Counted from the first letter of the stretch, positions 33,298 through 42,260 are shown. The stretch is DNA of 64,000 bases from Lysobacter sp. (GCA_008015835.1 SSGH01000006.1:62001-126000); one strand, 5' to 3'. A program made the numbers and translations. Notes: generated from the letters alone by a model not told the origin.

Positions 33298-34764
33298 ATG
33301 GATATTTCCGTTTCGACGCGACGCTTGAACCGCATCGCGGCGACGCTTGCCGTCGCCGCCTTCGGCTTCACCTGTCACGCGCAAACGCAATCGCCGCCGT
33401 ACGCGGCGCAGACGCTCAATCCGAGCGTGCATCGGTTCCATCAGGCGTATTACGCGATGCAGCACAACACCTACGAGCACGGGGCGAGTTTGACCGGTTG
33501 GCTCGATGCGGGCACGCGTGCGGTGGAGTTGGATATCGTGGATGTCGGCGCGTGGTCGAGCGACGTCAACGGCCCGTACGTGAGCCACGATTCGAACGTC
33601 GGGAACCGCAATTGCTCGGGCAATCCCGACCGCATCGGTCATTGCCTGAAGGACATCATGGCGTGGATGGACGCGCACCCGGGGCAAGGGCCGATCAGCG
33701 TGTACGTGGACATGAAGCCTGGCGATTGGTCGTCGTCGAACGTGCGCCTGTTGGACGACAAACTGCGGCAGATTCTCGGCACGCGCATGTACACCTCGGG
33801 CGAGCTGTATCAGTTCGCGACGGGCGTGCCCTATTCGAGCGGAGGTCCGGCGTTTCGCGCGTCGGTAAGCGCGAACGGTTGGCCGTTGCTGAGCGCGCTG
33901 TCGAACAAGATCGTGGTCGCGTACACCGGCGGACGACTGCTGGCGACCAATCAAACCCACGGCGGCGCGATCGAATACATTCGATCGGCGACCGGCCGGC
34001 TGCCGTACGGCTTCTTCTGCCCGGACGTGGAAAGCACGCCGAATCAGATCGTGCCCGGCGGCACCGTCGATGGCGTGTCGAATGCGACCTCGCAGTTCTT
34101 CGTCTGCAGCAACCTGAAGGCGCGCGATCATCACCAAATCGCCGCCAACGCAGCGAATACGCATAAGCAACTGATGCACATGTGGGACAGCCACGTGTAC
34201 GCGAACGATAGCTACACGTTCAACTACATCGCGGTGGCGCACGGCGTCGGCGCGATCGGCCGCGACGGCGACGTGCTGCAGACCTGGGGCGGGTTGATTC
34301 CGCTCAGCGGCGTGCGGCGTTCGCTGCCGGGGTATTTCGAACTGCGCCCGACCTACGCCACCACCAAATGCATGGACGTGAACGGCAGCGGCACCGGCAA
34401 CGGCACGCGGATCGATCTGCGCGATTGCAATGGCGGCAACAACCAGCGCTTCGTCTACACCGCCGAAGGCCAACTGCGGCCGCGTCACGTCAATACGCAA
34501 TGCACCGATATTTCCGGCGGCAACGCCGGCAATCTGGTCAACATCCATCTGTGGGATTGCGACGGCGGCGCCAGCGAAAAATGGGCGATCGGCAGCGATG
34601 GACGCTTCCGCAGCGTCAGCAACGGCTCGCAGTACTGCATGAGCGTGCAGAGCGGCGGCACCGCCAACGGCACGCGCTTCGTCACCTACGCCTGCGGCTC
34701 GACCGCGCACCCGCAGTTCTTCCGCTTGAATGCGGTGCCGGATTGGGCGCAGACCTCGTTTTGA
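33298..34764 (+). CDS. Secreted Ca2+-dependent PI-PLC-like protein with ricin-type lectin domain
   Basis: Signal peptide (RRLNRIAATLAVAAFGFTCH, cut near AQTQ). The catalytic domain carries the PLC-like AMQHNTYEHGASLTGWLDAG and TRAVELDIVD, then VYVDMKPGDW, with candidate histidine and acidic metal ligands. The C-terminal 130 residues are a ricin-B trefoil with three repeats: TKCMDVNGSGTGNGTRIDLR then NNQRFVY; TQCTDISGGNAGNLVNIHLW then ASEKWAIG; QYCMSVQSGGTANGTRFVTY then HPQFFRL. It likely hydrolyses a glycerophospho-diester while bound to glycans. ATG at 33298 has GGAG 10 nt upstream. 488 residues. Confidence 0.8.
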   Translation: MDISVSTRRLNRIAATLAVAAFGFTCHAQTQSPPYAAQTLNPSVHRFHQAYYAMQHNTYEHGASLTGWLDAGTRAVELDIVDVGAWSSDVNGPYVSHDSNVGNRNCSGNPDRIGHCLKDIMAWMDAHPGQGPISVYVDMKPGDWSSSNVRLLDDKLRQILGTRMYTSGELYQFATGVPYSSGGPAFRASVSANGWPLLSALSNKIVVAYTGGRLLATNQTHGGAIEYIRSATGRLPYGFFCPDVESTPNQIVPGGTVDGVSNATSQFFVCSNLKARDHHQIAANAANTHKQLMHMWDSHVYANDSYTFNYIAVAHGVGAIGRDGDVLQTWGGLIPLSGVRRSLPGYFELRPTYATTKCMDVNGSGTGNGTRIDLRDCNGGNNQRFVYTAEGQLRPRHVNTQCTDISGGNAGNLVNIHLWDCDGGASEKWAIGSDGRFRSVSNGSQYCMSVQSGGTANGTRFVTYACGSTAHPQFFRLNAVPDWAQTSF

Positions 34765-34773
34765 TCGACGGGA

Positions 34774-34815
34774 CGCGAAGCCCGCGGCGTCGGTCTCGAC
34801 GCCGCGGGCTTCGCG
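34774..34815. terminator. Perfect 18-bp hairpin between converging genes
   Basis: CGCGAAGCCCGCGGCGTC (34774-34791) is exactly inverted at 34798-34815 with a 6-nt loop. It lies 10 nt after the PLC stop and 22 nt from the end of the converging peptide gene, so it can serve both; no U-tract on either side. Confidence 0.75.
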
Positions 34816-34836
34816 AGCGACAGCGATCTTCGGCGA

Positions 34837-35049
34837 TCAATTCACCCAGCAACGATTGCGCACGCGGCACACTTCGTCGTTGTCGTAGCACGTTTGCGGA
34901 TTGGTGCCGCTGGCGAGGCAGGCATTGAGCGCTTCGCGACACTTGCGGCACGCCAAGGTTTCGGCGGCGGCGGCGGAGATGCCGGCGGCGAACGCGACGG
35001 TCGCGGCCGCGAGGATCAAGGTCTTCTTGAAACCGATGCGAATGTTCAT
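34837..35049 (-). CDS. Secreted six-cysteine small protein, 70 aa
   Basis: The signal peptide (KKTLILAAATVAFAAGISAA, cut near AAAAE) is followed by about 40 residues with six cysteines in the order C-x2-C-x6-C-x10-C-x6-C-x5-C (ACRKC, NACL, TCYD, EVC, RNRC). Three disulfides are likely. A strong CAGGAG Shine-Dalgarno precedes the ATG at 35049. The mature protein is only mildly basic. No family recognised; options are a small periplasmic or extracellular binding, inhibitor or antimicrobial peptide. Nothing in the neighbourhood identifies an export or immunity partner. Confidence 0.7.
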   Translation of the reverse strand: MNIRIGFKKTLILAAATVAFAAGISAAAAETLACRKCREALNACLASGTNPQTCYDNDEVCRVRNRCWVN

Positions 35050-35302
35050 ACGGACTCCTGTCGATGGCGCATCCCCTGCGCGGCAAGCCTAGCGCACCGC
35101 GGCGATACGCGGCAATGCGACAGCGTTCCGGGCAGAGGCGTCGGATTCGTCGCAGCGATTCACGCATCGTCGCCGAAGTCGGCGGCTCGACCGAGCCGAC
35201 GCGAAACGTGCAGAATGTTAGGGGCGAGCGTCGCGCACCCATGCACTCGCGCGCCCGCCACCGTGACGACGCTCGACCCGACGACCGCGCAGGCCCGACA
35301 CC

Positions 35303-35662
35303 ATGAACGACCGATCGAACGACGACACCGACGTCTCGCCCAAGCGCAAGAAGAACGAACGCTGGGGCTATGCGTTGACGGTGCTGCTGTCGCCGCTCGT
35401 GCTCGGCTTCACCGGCTACAACTTCTGGCGGCTCGCCACCGAAGGCGAGATTTATATCCGATACCAAGGCCGCTTCGTCCCGCCGGATTACAGCCTGTAT
35501 TTCTGGGCGACGCTGCTGTTCTACATCGTGATGTTCGTGGGCTCGGCGATCGTCATGCTGCTGTTTTGCGCGTGGGCGACCGGGCGGCTTCGGGACGATG
35601 AAGAGGCGAGGCCTCGGAGTGACGGTCGCGAACGCCAAACGCATCGCTCCGATTGCCACTAG
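35303..35662 (+). CDS. Small membrane protein, 119 aa, unknown
   Basis: A charged N-terminus (NDRSNDDTDVSPKRKKNERW) precedes two membrane helices (GYALTVLLSPLVLGFTGYNF and FWATLLFYIVMFVGSAIVML) joined by a periplasmic loop with EIYIRYQGRFVPPDYS. The C-terminal tail is hydrophilic. No family recognised. Codon use is like the host. ATG at 35303. It leads a same-strand set of three unknown genes (35303-36722). Confidence 0.62.
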   Translation: MNDRSNDDTDVSPKRKKNERWGYALTVLLSPLVLGFTGYNFWRLATEGEIYIRYQGRFVPPDYSLYFWATLLFYIVMFVGSAIVMLLFCAWATGRLRDDEEARPRSDGRERQTHRSDCH

Positions 35663-35749
35663 CGCGAACCTTGTGGGAATCTGATGTCCTTCGCCGACGG
35701 AAGGCGTCGTCGCGAGGACATTTCGGGGGCATAACTCCAGGGGGAAAAG

Positions 35750-36352
35750 ATGGACAAAATGTCGATGCCGCACCGCGGCACGGTCGGGAGAGCGCTGCGA
35801 CTGTGCGGCCTGGCCGTCATGGCGCTCGCAACATCCGGGTGCCTGGTCTACGACGAAGATGTCTCGACCGATCCGCGTTACGAAGCGTTTTATGGGCGGT
35901 GTTTCGAGCTGAAGGCGGCCGCGTTCGTTTGGCGCTGGAGCGACACCAAGGCTCCCGAACTATCCATTCCCGGCGAGGCCGTCGACGACTTGCTGCCTGC
36001 GACCATAGAGGAATACCTGTACAACCCGACCGATTGGCATCGCATGCCGCCATACGATAAGAAATTCGGCGAGTTGTCGATCGGTCCCGGCGAGATCGTC
36101 GCAGTGGTGCCGCAGGGCAGCCGCTTTAAAGTCACGAAAATCCTGCTCCATCACAATATCGAAGTCGGCGAATACCTGAAGGTGGTCGCGCGACTCAACC
36201 AGCCTGTTCCGGGCATCGACGAGTTGGGCCTCAAGGGATTGATCGAAGAGGACTGGAGCACGTCGCGCATCGAATACGACCCGAAACTCGTCGCGCCATG
36301 CCCCGCCGTGTTGCCGCCCGGCGTGAAGATCGGCGAAAAAGTGATCCGCTGA
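35750..36352 (+). CDS. Predicted lipoprotein, 200 aa, unknown
   Basis: The signal peptide ends in a lipobox (ALATSGC, Cys31), so it should be lipidated and reside in an outer or inner membrane facing the periplasm. The mature part has two short motif-like stretches, GELSIGPGEIVAVVPQGSRF and VGEYLKVVARLNQPVPG, that could be beta-rich, resembling small beta-barrel or OB-like folds. I do not recognise a family. ATG at 35750, with GGGGGAAAAG upstream as Shine-Dalgarno. It is 22 nt from the next small gene. Confidence 0.68.
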   Translation: MDKMSMPHRGTVGRALRLCGLAVMALATSGCLVYDEDVSTDPRYEAFYGRCFELKAAAFVWRWSDTKAPELSIPGEAVDDLLPATIEEYLYNPTDWHRMPPYDKKFGELSIGPGEIVAVVPQGSRFKVTKILLHHNIEVGEYLKVVARLNQPVPGIDELGLKGLIEEDWSTSRIEYDPKLVAPCPAVLPPGVKIGEKVIR

Positions 36353-36374
36353 TCGGGTTTCGAGAGACGCCTCG

Positions 36375-36722
36375 ATGTCCGCATCCATCCCCGCGCTGAA
36401 ATGGCTGCGCATTGCCGCCTACGGCAGTTTTCACGATATCCCTCGAAGCATCGTGGCGCTGGACCGCGATTTCGTACTCTGGCTGTTCGATTGTCCGTTC
36501 GAGGACGCTTTGGACGATTACGGCGAGGAATACGGCGTGTATCGCATCGGCACGAATACGATGGACGCGAAGCGCGCACTGCAAGCGCGCTCGGCGATGG
36601 ATGCGTTGCCGGCTGAGGCGTACGTCGGGAAGGTGCCGGTGGAGAACGTCGAGTTCGACGCCACGCGTCGCCACATGATGTTCGTTCACACACGACGTTT
36701 CGTACCGCCGCCAGCTCGATAG
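36375..36722 (+). CDS. Hypothetical protein, 115 aa
   Basis: Cytoplasmic-looking, acidic in the centre (DFVLWLFDCPFEDALDDYGE followed by EYGVYRIG). No signal peptide or membrane segment; no recognised family. It follows the lipoprotein gene by 22 nt and converges on the M48 peptidase gene. The ATG at 36375 is supported by GAGACG 6 nt upstream, a moderate Shine-Dalgarno. Function unknown. Confidence 0.55.
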   Translation: MSASIPALKWLRIAAYGSFHDIPRSIVALDRDFVLWLFDCPFEDALDDYGEEYGVYRIGTNTMDAKRALQARSAMDALPAEAYVGKVPVENVEFDATRRHMMFVHTRRFVPPPAR

Positions 36723-36760
36723 CGGCGCCGCAGGACCGATTCGGATAAGCCGAAAGTCGC

Positions 36761-38695
36761 TCAGCCCCGCTCCAACATCGGCGGCAGCGGGCAATGCAGC
36801 ACCGCGCAGACGGTGCGCAGCAGCTCGGATTCGGCCACGCTGACGCGGCCGTCGTGACCGATCGCCGCGGTGACGGCTTCGACCAAATCCTGTTTCGCCT
36901 GCGGCTGCAGCGCGTCGAGCCAAGGCCAGACCGCATCGAGCGCGCGCATGCCCTCGGCGGGCGGCGCGTAGTCGATGTGCCCCTGCGGCAGCACGCGCTG
37001 CATGCCGGCGAGGTACGCGCGTTTGGCGGCGTCTTCGCCGTCGTGGCCGGCCTGCGCGATCAGCGCGAGCAGCGTCGCGATCTGCGGCCGCGCTTCGGAC
37101 AATTTGCGCCGACCGAATTCGCGATGGCGGCTCGGATCGAGCGACTCGCGAAGCTGCGCGTGCAGCAGGCAGCCCAGACAATACTCGAAGGCGGACACAT
37201 GGCCGTCGGTGTTGACCACCGCGTGCACGGTGTCGAGCACCACGCCCAACTCGGGGCGCGGCCGCAGGCGCAGCACCGGGAACGCCAGCGCGGCCAGCGG
37301 CAGGCGCAGCATCGGGTGCAGGTTCAAAAGATGCTCCTGCCGGAAGGCCACCGCTAAATCGGCGGCTTGCCGGCCCATGCGCGCCGCGATTTCCATGTGC
37401 TGCATGCGCTGGATGCGCGCGTCGTCGTCGAGCAGCAGACCGACGATCAACGGCACCACGTCGTCGCGCTGGGTCGCGAGGGCGCGCAGCGATTCGGGGA
37501 TCGCGCCGACGATGGCGTCCGCGCGACGGTAGTCGTCGGCGGCGGGATGCGCGACCTGCGCCGCCACCATGGGCGGCGACACCGCGAAGCGCGCGTCGGC
37601 GTTCGGCAAGGGCGGCGGCGCCGCGGCGGGCGCGGGCGCGCCGTCGACCAAACCGAGCCGCACGTCTTCCTCTAACCCGTTCGGCGGCGACGCGGCCCAG
37701 CGTTGGTGCAGGGTCAACAGATGATCGGCGCGGAAGCTCGGTTCCAAGACTTGAATGCGCGCCATCAGCGGCGGATGCGTGGCGAACATGCCGCTGAGCC
37801 CCACGCCATCGCCGAACAGCATGTGACTGATCTCTTCGGCGTCGGCGCGATGTTCGAGTTTGGCGCCGTCGTTCAGGCCCGCGATTTTTTTCAAGGCGCC
37901 GGCCAACCCCGCGGTTTGCCGCGTGAACTGCACGGCGGAGGCGTCGGCCAGCGTTTCGCGCGAGCGGCTGACGCCGGCCTTGATCAATCGTCCGAAAAAC
38001 AGGCCGACGTAGCCGATGGCCATCGCCGTCAACGCGGCGACCAACACCGCGCCGGCGCCTTTGTTGTCGCGCCCGGCGAAGCGCCCGTGCTCCAGAATTT
38101 TGCGGCCGATCACCGCCAGCATCAGGATGCCGAACAGCACGCCCATCAGACGGATATTCAGACGCATATCGCCGTTGAGCACGTGGCTGAACTCGTGCGC
38201 GATCACGCCCTGCAACTCGTCGCGGTTCAACCGCTCCAACGCCCCGCGGGTAACGGCGATCGCGGCGTCCGACGGCGCGTAGCCGGCGGCGAACGCGTTG
38301 ATGCCGGACTCGTGTTCCAAGACGTAGAGCTTGGGCATCGGAACGCCGGAGGCGATGGCGATCTCTTCCACCACGTTGCGCAAGCGCCGCAACTGCGGAT
38401 CGCGGCTTTGCTCCGGCACCGGCACGCCGCCGAGCTGCAGCGCGATGGTTTCGCCGCCGCCGCGCAGGCTGGCGATGCGGTACATCGACCCCAAGCCGAT
38501 GATCGCCACCGTCGCGAGGCTGGCCAACACCACCGCCGCGATGCGCTCGCCGCCGCCGATCTGTTCGCGGCCGGCCAGGGCGATCAAGACCGCGACATCG
38601 ACCGCGACGACGATGCCCAGCACCGCCAGCGCGAACAGCAGAATCAAACGCGCCGAAGTCTTGCGCGCGGCGTCTTGGCGTTCGAAAAAGTTCAT
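36761..38695 (-). CDS. M48-family membrane zinc protease (HtpX-like), 644 aa
   Basis: Two N-terminal helices (residues 15-45 and 52-75) precede an M48 domain with the zinc motif HEFSH at 167-171 in GVIAHEFSHVLNGDMRLNI, and NAFAAGYAPSDAAIAVTRGA upstream. Two more helices follow, with EETLADASAVQF-like SRETLADASAVQFTR giving the third ligand. The extra 300 residues of C-terminus, of unknown fold, are longer than classical HtpX. LemA lies 142 nt upstream on the same strand, a common pairing. Likely an inner-membrane quality-control protease. Confidence 0.9.
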   Translation of the reverse strand: MNFFERQDAARKTSARLILLFALAVLGIVVAVDVAVLIALAGREQIGGGERIAAVVLASLATVAIIGLGSMYRIASLRGGGETIALQLGGVPVPEQSRDPQLRRLRNVVEEIAIASGVPMPKLYVLEHESGINAFAAGYAPSDAAIAVTRGALERLNRDELQGVIAHEFSHVLNGDMRLNIRLMGVLFGILMLAVIGRKILEHGRFAGRDNKGAGAVLVAALTAMAIGYVGLFFGRLIKAGVSRSRETLADASAVQFTRQTAGLAGALKKIAGLNDGAKLEHRADAEEISHMLFGDGVGLSGMFATHPPLMARIQVLEPSFRADHLLTLHQRWAASPPNGLEEDVRLGLVDGAPAPAAAPPPLPNADARFAVSPPMVAAQVAHPAADDYRRADAIVGAIPESLRALATQRDDVVPLIVGLLLDDDARIQRMQHMEIAARMGRQAADLAVAFRQEHLLNLHPMLRLPLAALAFPVLRLRPRPELGVVLDTVHAVVNTDGHVSAFEYCLGCLLHAQLRESLDPSRHREFGRRKLSEARPQIATLLALIAQAGHDGEDAAKRAYLAGMQRVLPQGHIDYAPPAEGMRALDAVWPWLDALQPQAKQDLVEAVTAAIGHDGRVSVAESELLRTVCAVLHCPLPPMLERG

Positions 38696-38837
38696 CGGAG
38701 CGCTAGCGGTGGTGAGTCGTGAAGAAAACGGGCGGGAAAGCGGGCGTCGAGAGGCTCAGGCGCGAAGCGCGTGCGGGCGCGACTTCGGAAGAACGACGAG
38801 CGCGAGCGCGTCGTGGCGGCGTCCGCGCGTCGTTCGC

Positions 38838-39431
38838 TCAGAACTGCACCTTCGGCGCTTCGCGCATCTCGGGGCGATCGGCGGGGATGGCGAGTTGGGT
38901 CGCGGCCGGGAAGTCGAACATGCCCGCGATCATGCTGGACGGGAACACTTCGCGCTTGTTGTTGAAGCTCATCACCGCATCGTTGAAGGCCTGGCGCGCG
39001 AACGCGACCTTGTTCTCGGTGCTGGTCAGCTCTTCGGTGAGCTGCATCATGTTCTGGTTGGCTTTGAGGTCCGGGTAGGCCTCGGCGACCGCGAGCAAAC
39101 GGCCCAAGCCCGCGTTGAGTTGACCCTGCGCGGCGGCCAATGCGGCCATCGCCTCGGGGTCGCCCGGGTTCGCCTTGGCGGCAGCCAAACCGGACTGCGC
39201 CGCCGACCGCGCGGCGATCACCGCATCCAAGGTTTCGCGCTCGTGCTTGAGGTAGCCCTTGGCGGTCTCGACCAGATTCGGAATCAAGTCGAAGCGGCGC
39301 TGCAGTTGCACGTCGATCTGCGCGAATGCGTTTTTATAGCCGTTCCGCGAGGTCACCAGACCGTTGTAGACACCGACGGCCCAAATCCCCACCACCACCA
39401 AAATTGCGAGCAAGATCAATAAAATAGTCAT
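38838..39431 (-). CDS. LemA-family protein
   Basis: One N-terminal membrane helix (TILLILLAILVVVGIWAVGV) and a helical periplasmic domain with the family's YKNAFAQIDVQLQRRFDLIP, then NLVETAKGYLKHERETLDAV and AYPDLKANQNMMQLTEELTS, then TENKVAFARQAFNDAVM. 197 residues, normal length. AGGAGG precedes the ATG at 39431. LemA is usually found beside M48 or TPM genes; here it precedes the M48 protease. Biochemical role unknown. Confidence 0.94.
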   Translation of the reverse strand: MTILLILLAILVVVGIWAVGVYNGLVTSRNGYKNAFAQIDVQLQRRFDLIPNLVETAKGYLKHERETLDAVIAARSAAQSGLAAAKANPGDPEAMAALAAAQGQLNAGLGRLLAVAEAYPDLKANQNMMQLTEELTSTENKVAFARQAFNDAVMSFNNKREVFPSSMIAGMFDFPAATQLAIPADRPEMREAPKVQF

Positions 39432-39513
39432 AGAACCTCCTCTTATTCATGCAAACCGCGACGCAGGCGCTATGATCCCCCTGCAAGCGAAGCATACGCA
39501 GGGGACCTCTTCG

Positions 39514-41055
39514 ATGAAAGGCAAGGCGACGACGCCGAACGATCGCAGCACGCGCCGCCTCCGCGCGCCGATGCGAACGCTGAAACTGGCCGCCGCCTGT
39601 TTTTCGCTCTCGATCTCGACCGGGCTCTCGGCGCAGACCCCATTCCGCTGGGACAGCGACCGCGGCGCGAGCCCCACGCAAGACAGCGCGTTGTTCGCCG
39701 TGTATTCCCCGCGCGCCACGATGCGGCGCGTGTACCCCGGCTCGAATCTGAACGTAATGCCGGTGGCGTCGGGCTTCGATGTGCGCGAGTTCGAAGCCCT
39801 CGCGCAGGGCTTGGTCGACAGCGGCAAAACCCCGGGCTTGGCGATGGCGGTGGTGCAAGGCGACCGGATCCTCAGCGCGCGCGGCTACGGCATCACCGAT
39901 ACCGCCAATCCCGAGGCGGTGGATGCGCATACCGTGTTCCGCTTGGCGTCGCTGTCCAAGGCGTTCGCCTCGACCGTGACCGCGCAATTGGTGGCCGACG
40001 GCAAACTGCGTTGGGACAGCCGGCCGCTCGATTACATTCCATCGCTGCGATTCGCCGACCCGAGCGCGGCGCAGCGGCTCACCGTCGCCGACGTGCTGAG
40101 TCATCGCGTCGGCATCGGCCACAACGCGTTCGATCGCGATCTCGAGGCCAACGCCGAATATCCGGTGCTGATGCAGAAATTGGCCTACGCGCCGATGCAG
40201 TGCGCGCCGAGCGAGTGCTACGCCTACCAGAACATCGCCTACAGCTTGATCGGCAACGTCGTCGAATCGGTGTCGGGCAACACCTACGAACAGACCGTCG
40301 CGCGCCGCTTGTTCCGCCCCCTGGGCATGTTCGACGCGAGCTACGGCCTGGAAGGCATCGCCAGCAGCAAGCGCTGGGCGAAGCCGCACGTCGGCAGCGG
40401 CCGGCGCTGGACGCCGGTGTATCCGAAGCCGACCTACTACCGCGTCGCCCCCGCCGCCGGCGTCAACGCCAGCATCACCGACATGGCGAAATGGTTGCTG
40501 GCGCACAACGGCCACCGCCGCGACGTGCTGCCGGGATCGATCCTCGCCACATTGCATGCGCCATTGATCGATACGCCCGCCGAAACCGGCGCATCGGCCT
40601 GGCGTCGTCAGCGCCTCAACGCTGCGGGCTACGCGCTGGGTTGGCGGGTTTACGACTACGCCGGCCATCGTTTGGTCTTCCACGGCGGCGCGGTGCAGGG
40701 CTATCGTGGCGTGGCCGCGCTGCTGCCGGAACGCGATCTCGGCGTGGTCGTGCTCTGGAACAGCGGCAGCTCGGCGCCCTCGGGGCTGCTGCCGACGATT
40801 CTCGACCGCGCCATCGGAGTGACGCCGCAGCGTTGGTTGGATATCGAAATCGAAACGGACATCGGCGCCGACAATCTGTACGCGAACAAGACCGCGATCG
40901 ACGCCGTCGCCGCGACCCCGTCGGCCGCGAACGCGCCGACGACAACGACGGCTTCGCCCGCCTCCGCACCGACCGCCCCAGGCGTCGACGACGGCGAGCG
41001 CGTGCAGGGCGGCGCCGAGAGCGTGCCGCCAACGGCCGTCGAACGGAAAAATTGA
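39514..41055 (+). CDS. Secreted class C-type serine hydrolase (beta-lactamase/esterase fold)
   Basis: 513 residues with a signal peptide (LKLAAACFSLSISTGLSAQT). The active-site trio of class C/PBP-like hydrolases is present: S-x-x-K in RLASLSKAFAST, Y-x-N in CYAYQNIAYSLIG and H-G-G in LVFHGGAVQGYRG. A Thr/Ala/Pro-rich tail of about 50 residues follows the domain. Substrate unknown; candidates are esters, D-amino peptides or beta-lactams. ATG at 39514 is preferred (GGGGA 9 nt upstream) over an in-frame start 42 nt earlier. It converges with the SRPBCC gene, separated by 9 nt. Confidence 0.85.
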   Translation: MKGKATTPNDRSTRRLRAPMRTLKLAAACFSLSISTGLSAQTPFRWDSDRGASPTQDSALFAVYSPRATMRRVYPGSNLNVMPVASGFDVREFEALAQGLVDSGKTPGLAMAVVQGDRILSARGYGITDTANPEAVDAHTVFRLASLSKAFASTVTAQLVADGKLRWDSRPLDYIPSLRFADPSAAQRLTVADVLSHRVGIGHNAFDRDLEANAEYPVLMQKLAYAPMQCAPSECYAYQNIAYSLIGNVVESVSGNTYEQTVARRLFRPLGMFDASYGLEGIASSKRWAKPHVGSGRRWTPVYPKPTYYRVAPAAGVNASITDMAKWLLAHNGHRRDVLPGSILATLHAPLIDTPAETGASAWRRQRLNAAGYALGWRVYDYAGHRLVFHGGAVQGYRGVAALLPERDLGVVVLWNSGSSAPSGLLPTILDRAIGVTPQRWLDIEIETDIGADNLYANKTAIDAVAATPSAANAPTTTTASPASAPTAPGVDDGERVQGGAESVPPTAVERKN

Positions 41056-41064
41056 TCGACGCGC

Positions 41065-41604
41065 TTAGCGCGTCTGACGCTCCATCGTGGCTTTGAGTTT
41101 CGCGAGCCCCTGTTCGTAATCCGGGCCGATCAAGCGATCGAAAAACAGGCCGAACCATCGCGACAGCGGATTGATGCCGTGCTCGGCGTCGAACCCCCAC
41201 ACCAAGCGCGTCCCTTGTCCCTGCGGCGTCAGCTCGAACGTCGCGCGCGCGTCCTTCTGCCCCTCGAACTGCAATCGGGTCACGACGCGCTTATTGGGCA
41301 CGCTCTCGACGATCGTCTGACGGCCGCTGCCGACATCGGGCTGGCGACTGACCCAGCGCATGCTGGCGCCGACGCCCCTCGAAGGACCCTCGTAGGTGTA
41401 CACGGCGTTCGGATCGCGCGCGAACCAGGGCGACCACATGTTGAAGCGCCGGTAGGAGTCGAGCATCGCGAAGACTTCGGCCGGCGGCCGGTCGATCACG
41501 ATCTCGCGCTCGACGTGCGTCCTCTTGGGCAGGGCCAAGCCGATCAGCACGAAGAACATCGCCAGGCCGATCAGCGCACGTAAGGCGTTTTTGAACAGGG
41601 TCAC
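41065..41604 (-). CDS. SRPBCC (START-like) family protein with membrane anchor
   Basis: An N-terminal helix (NALRALIGLAMFFVLIGLAL) precedes a helix-grip domain: VEREIVIDRPPAEVFAMLDS, RRFNMWSPWFARDPNAVYTY and NPLSRWFGLFFDRLIGPDYE. These match polyketide-cyclase/dehydrase-like SRPBCC proteins, which bind hydrophobic ligands. Ligand unknown. The stop (TTA read on plus, 41065-41067) lies in the loop of a GACGCGC/GCGCGTC hairpin at 41058-41074, shared with the end of the converging gene. Confidence 0.8.
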   Translation of the reverse strand: MTLFKNALRALIGLAMFFVLIGLALPKRTHVEREIVIDRPPAEVFAMLDSYRRFNMWSPWFARDPNAVYTYEGPSRGVGASMRWVSRQPDVGSGRQTIVESVPNKRVVTRLQFEGQKDARATFELTPQGQGTRLVWGFDAEHGINPLSRWFGLFFDRLIGPDYEQGLAKLKATMERQTR

Positions 41605-41847
41605 CGCAGCCTCCCCGCGTTCGCGACGTCGGACTCGATCCTACACGGTCGCGGCAGGGTGCGCGCAGCGGAAGCGGCGGAATCGTTGCGAACGATTCGA
41701 GGGGAAGGATTCGGAGGAGACTGCGCCCGCGGGCGCGCTGAATCGCACGAATCTAGGAATGTGTCGTTCGGGGCGAAAAGGGACGTCCAACCGGGCGAGA
41801 CGGCGATTTCCGAGTCGCGAGTGGAGGGCGATCATCCGGACGCACCT

Positions 41848-41888
41848 AAAAAAACTCCCTCTCCGCCTGGGCATGCGGAGAAGGAGTT
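41848..41888 (-). terminator. Rho-independent terminator of the histone-like gene
   Basis: On the minus strand AACTCCTTCTCCGC and GCGGAGAGGGAGTT pair with one mismatch and are followed by TTTTTTT, 30 nt after the stop. Confidence 0.92.
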
Positions 41889-41918
41889 CGGTACCGCTAA
41901 TCGGGGGTCTCGCCCGGG

Positions 41919-42260
41919 TTACATCATCGGCGCAGGAGCGGCCGGAACGGCGGCCGGCGCTGCCTTCTTGCGCCTTACGGCTTTTTTAGCCTTTTTTTTT
42001 GCGGCTTTCTTGGCGGGCTTCTTCGCCGCTTTTTTGGCGGCCTTCTTCGCGGTTTTCTTGGCGGCTTTCTTAGCGGCCTTCTTCGCGGTTTTCTTAGCGA
42101 CTTTCTTGGTCGCCTTTTTCGCGGCCTTGCGGACGGTCTTCTTCGCGGCCTTCTTCGCGGTCTTCTTGGCGGCCTTACGGACGCCCTTCTTCGCTACTTT
42201 CTTCGCGGCTTTTTTGGCCGGTTTCTTCGCAGCTTTCTTTGCAGCTTTCTTAGCAGCCAT
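41919..42260 (-). CDS. Histone H1-like lysine/alanine-repeat protein
   Basis: 113 residues built of AKKAAKK-type repeats from residue 1 to about 95, ending in RRKKAAPAAVPAAPAPMM. More than a third of residues are Lys. It should bind DNA or polyanions non-specifically like eukaryotic H1 tails and the HctB/AlgP group. The repetitive DNA (AAGAAGGCCGCCAAGAA-type) is prone to length change by recombination, so copy number may vary between strains. ATG at 42260 (MAAKKAAKKAAKK); an in-frame start 57 nt upstream is unlikely. A 5' leader of about 400 nt is possible. Confidence 0.88.
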   Translation of the reverse strand: MAAKKAAKKAAKKPAKKAAKKVAKKGVRKAAKKTAKKAAKKTVRKAAKKATKKVAKKTAKKAAKKAAKKTAKKAAKKAAKKPAKKAAKKKAKKAVRRKKAAPAAVPAAPAPMM

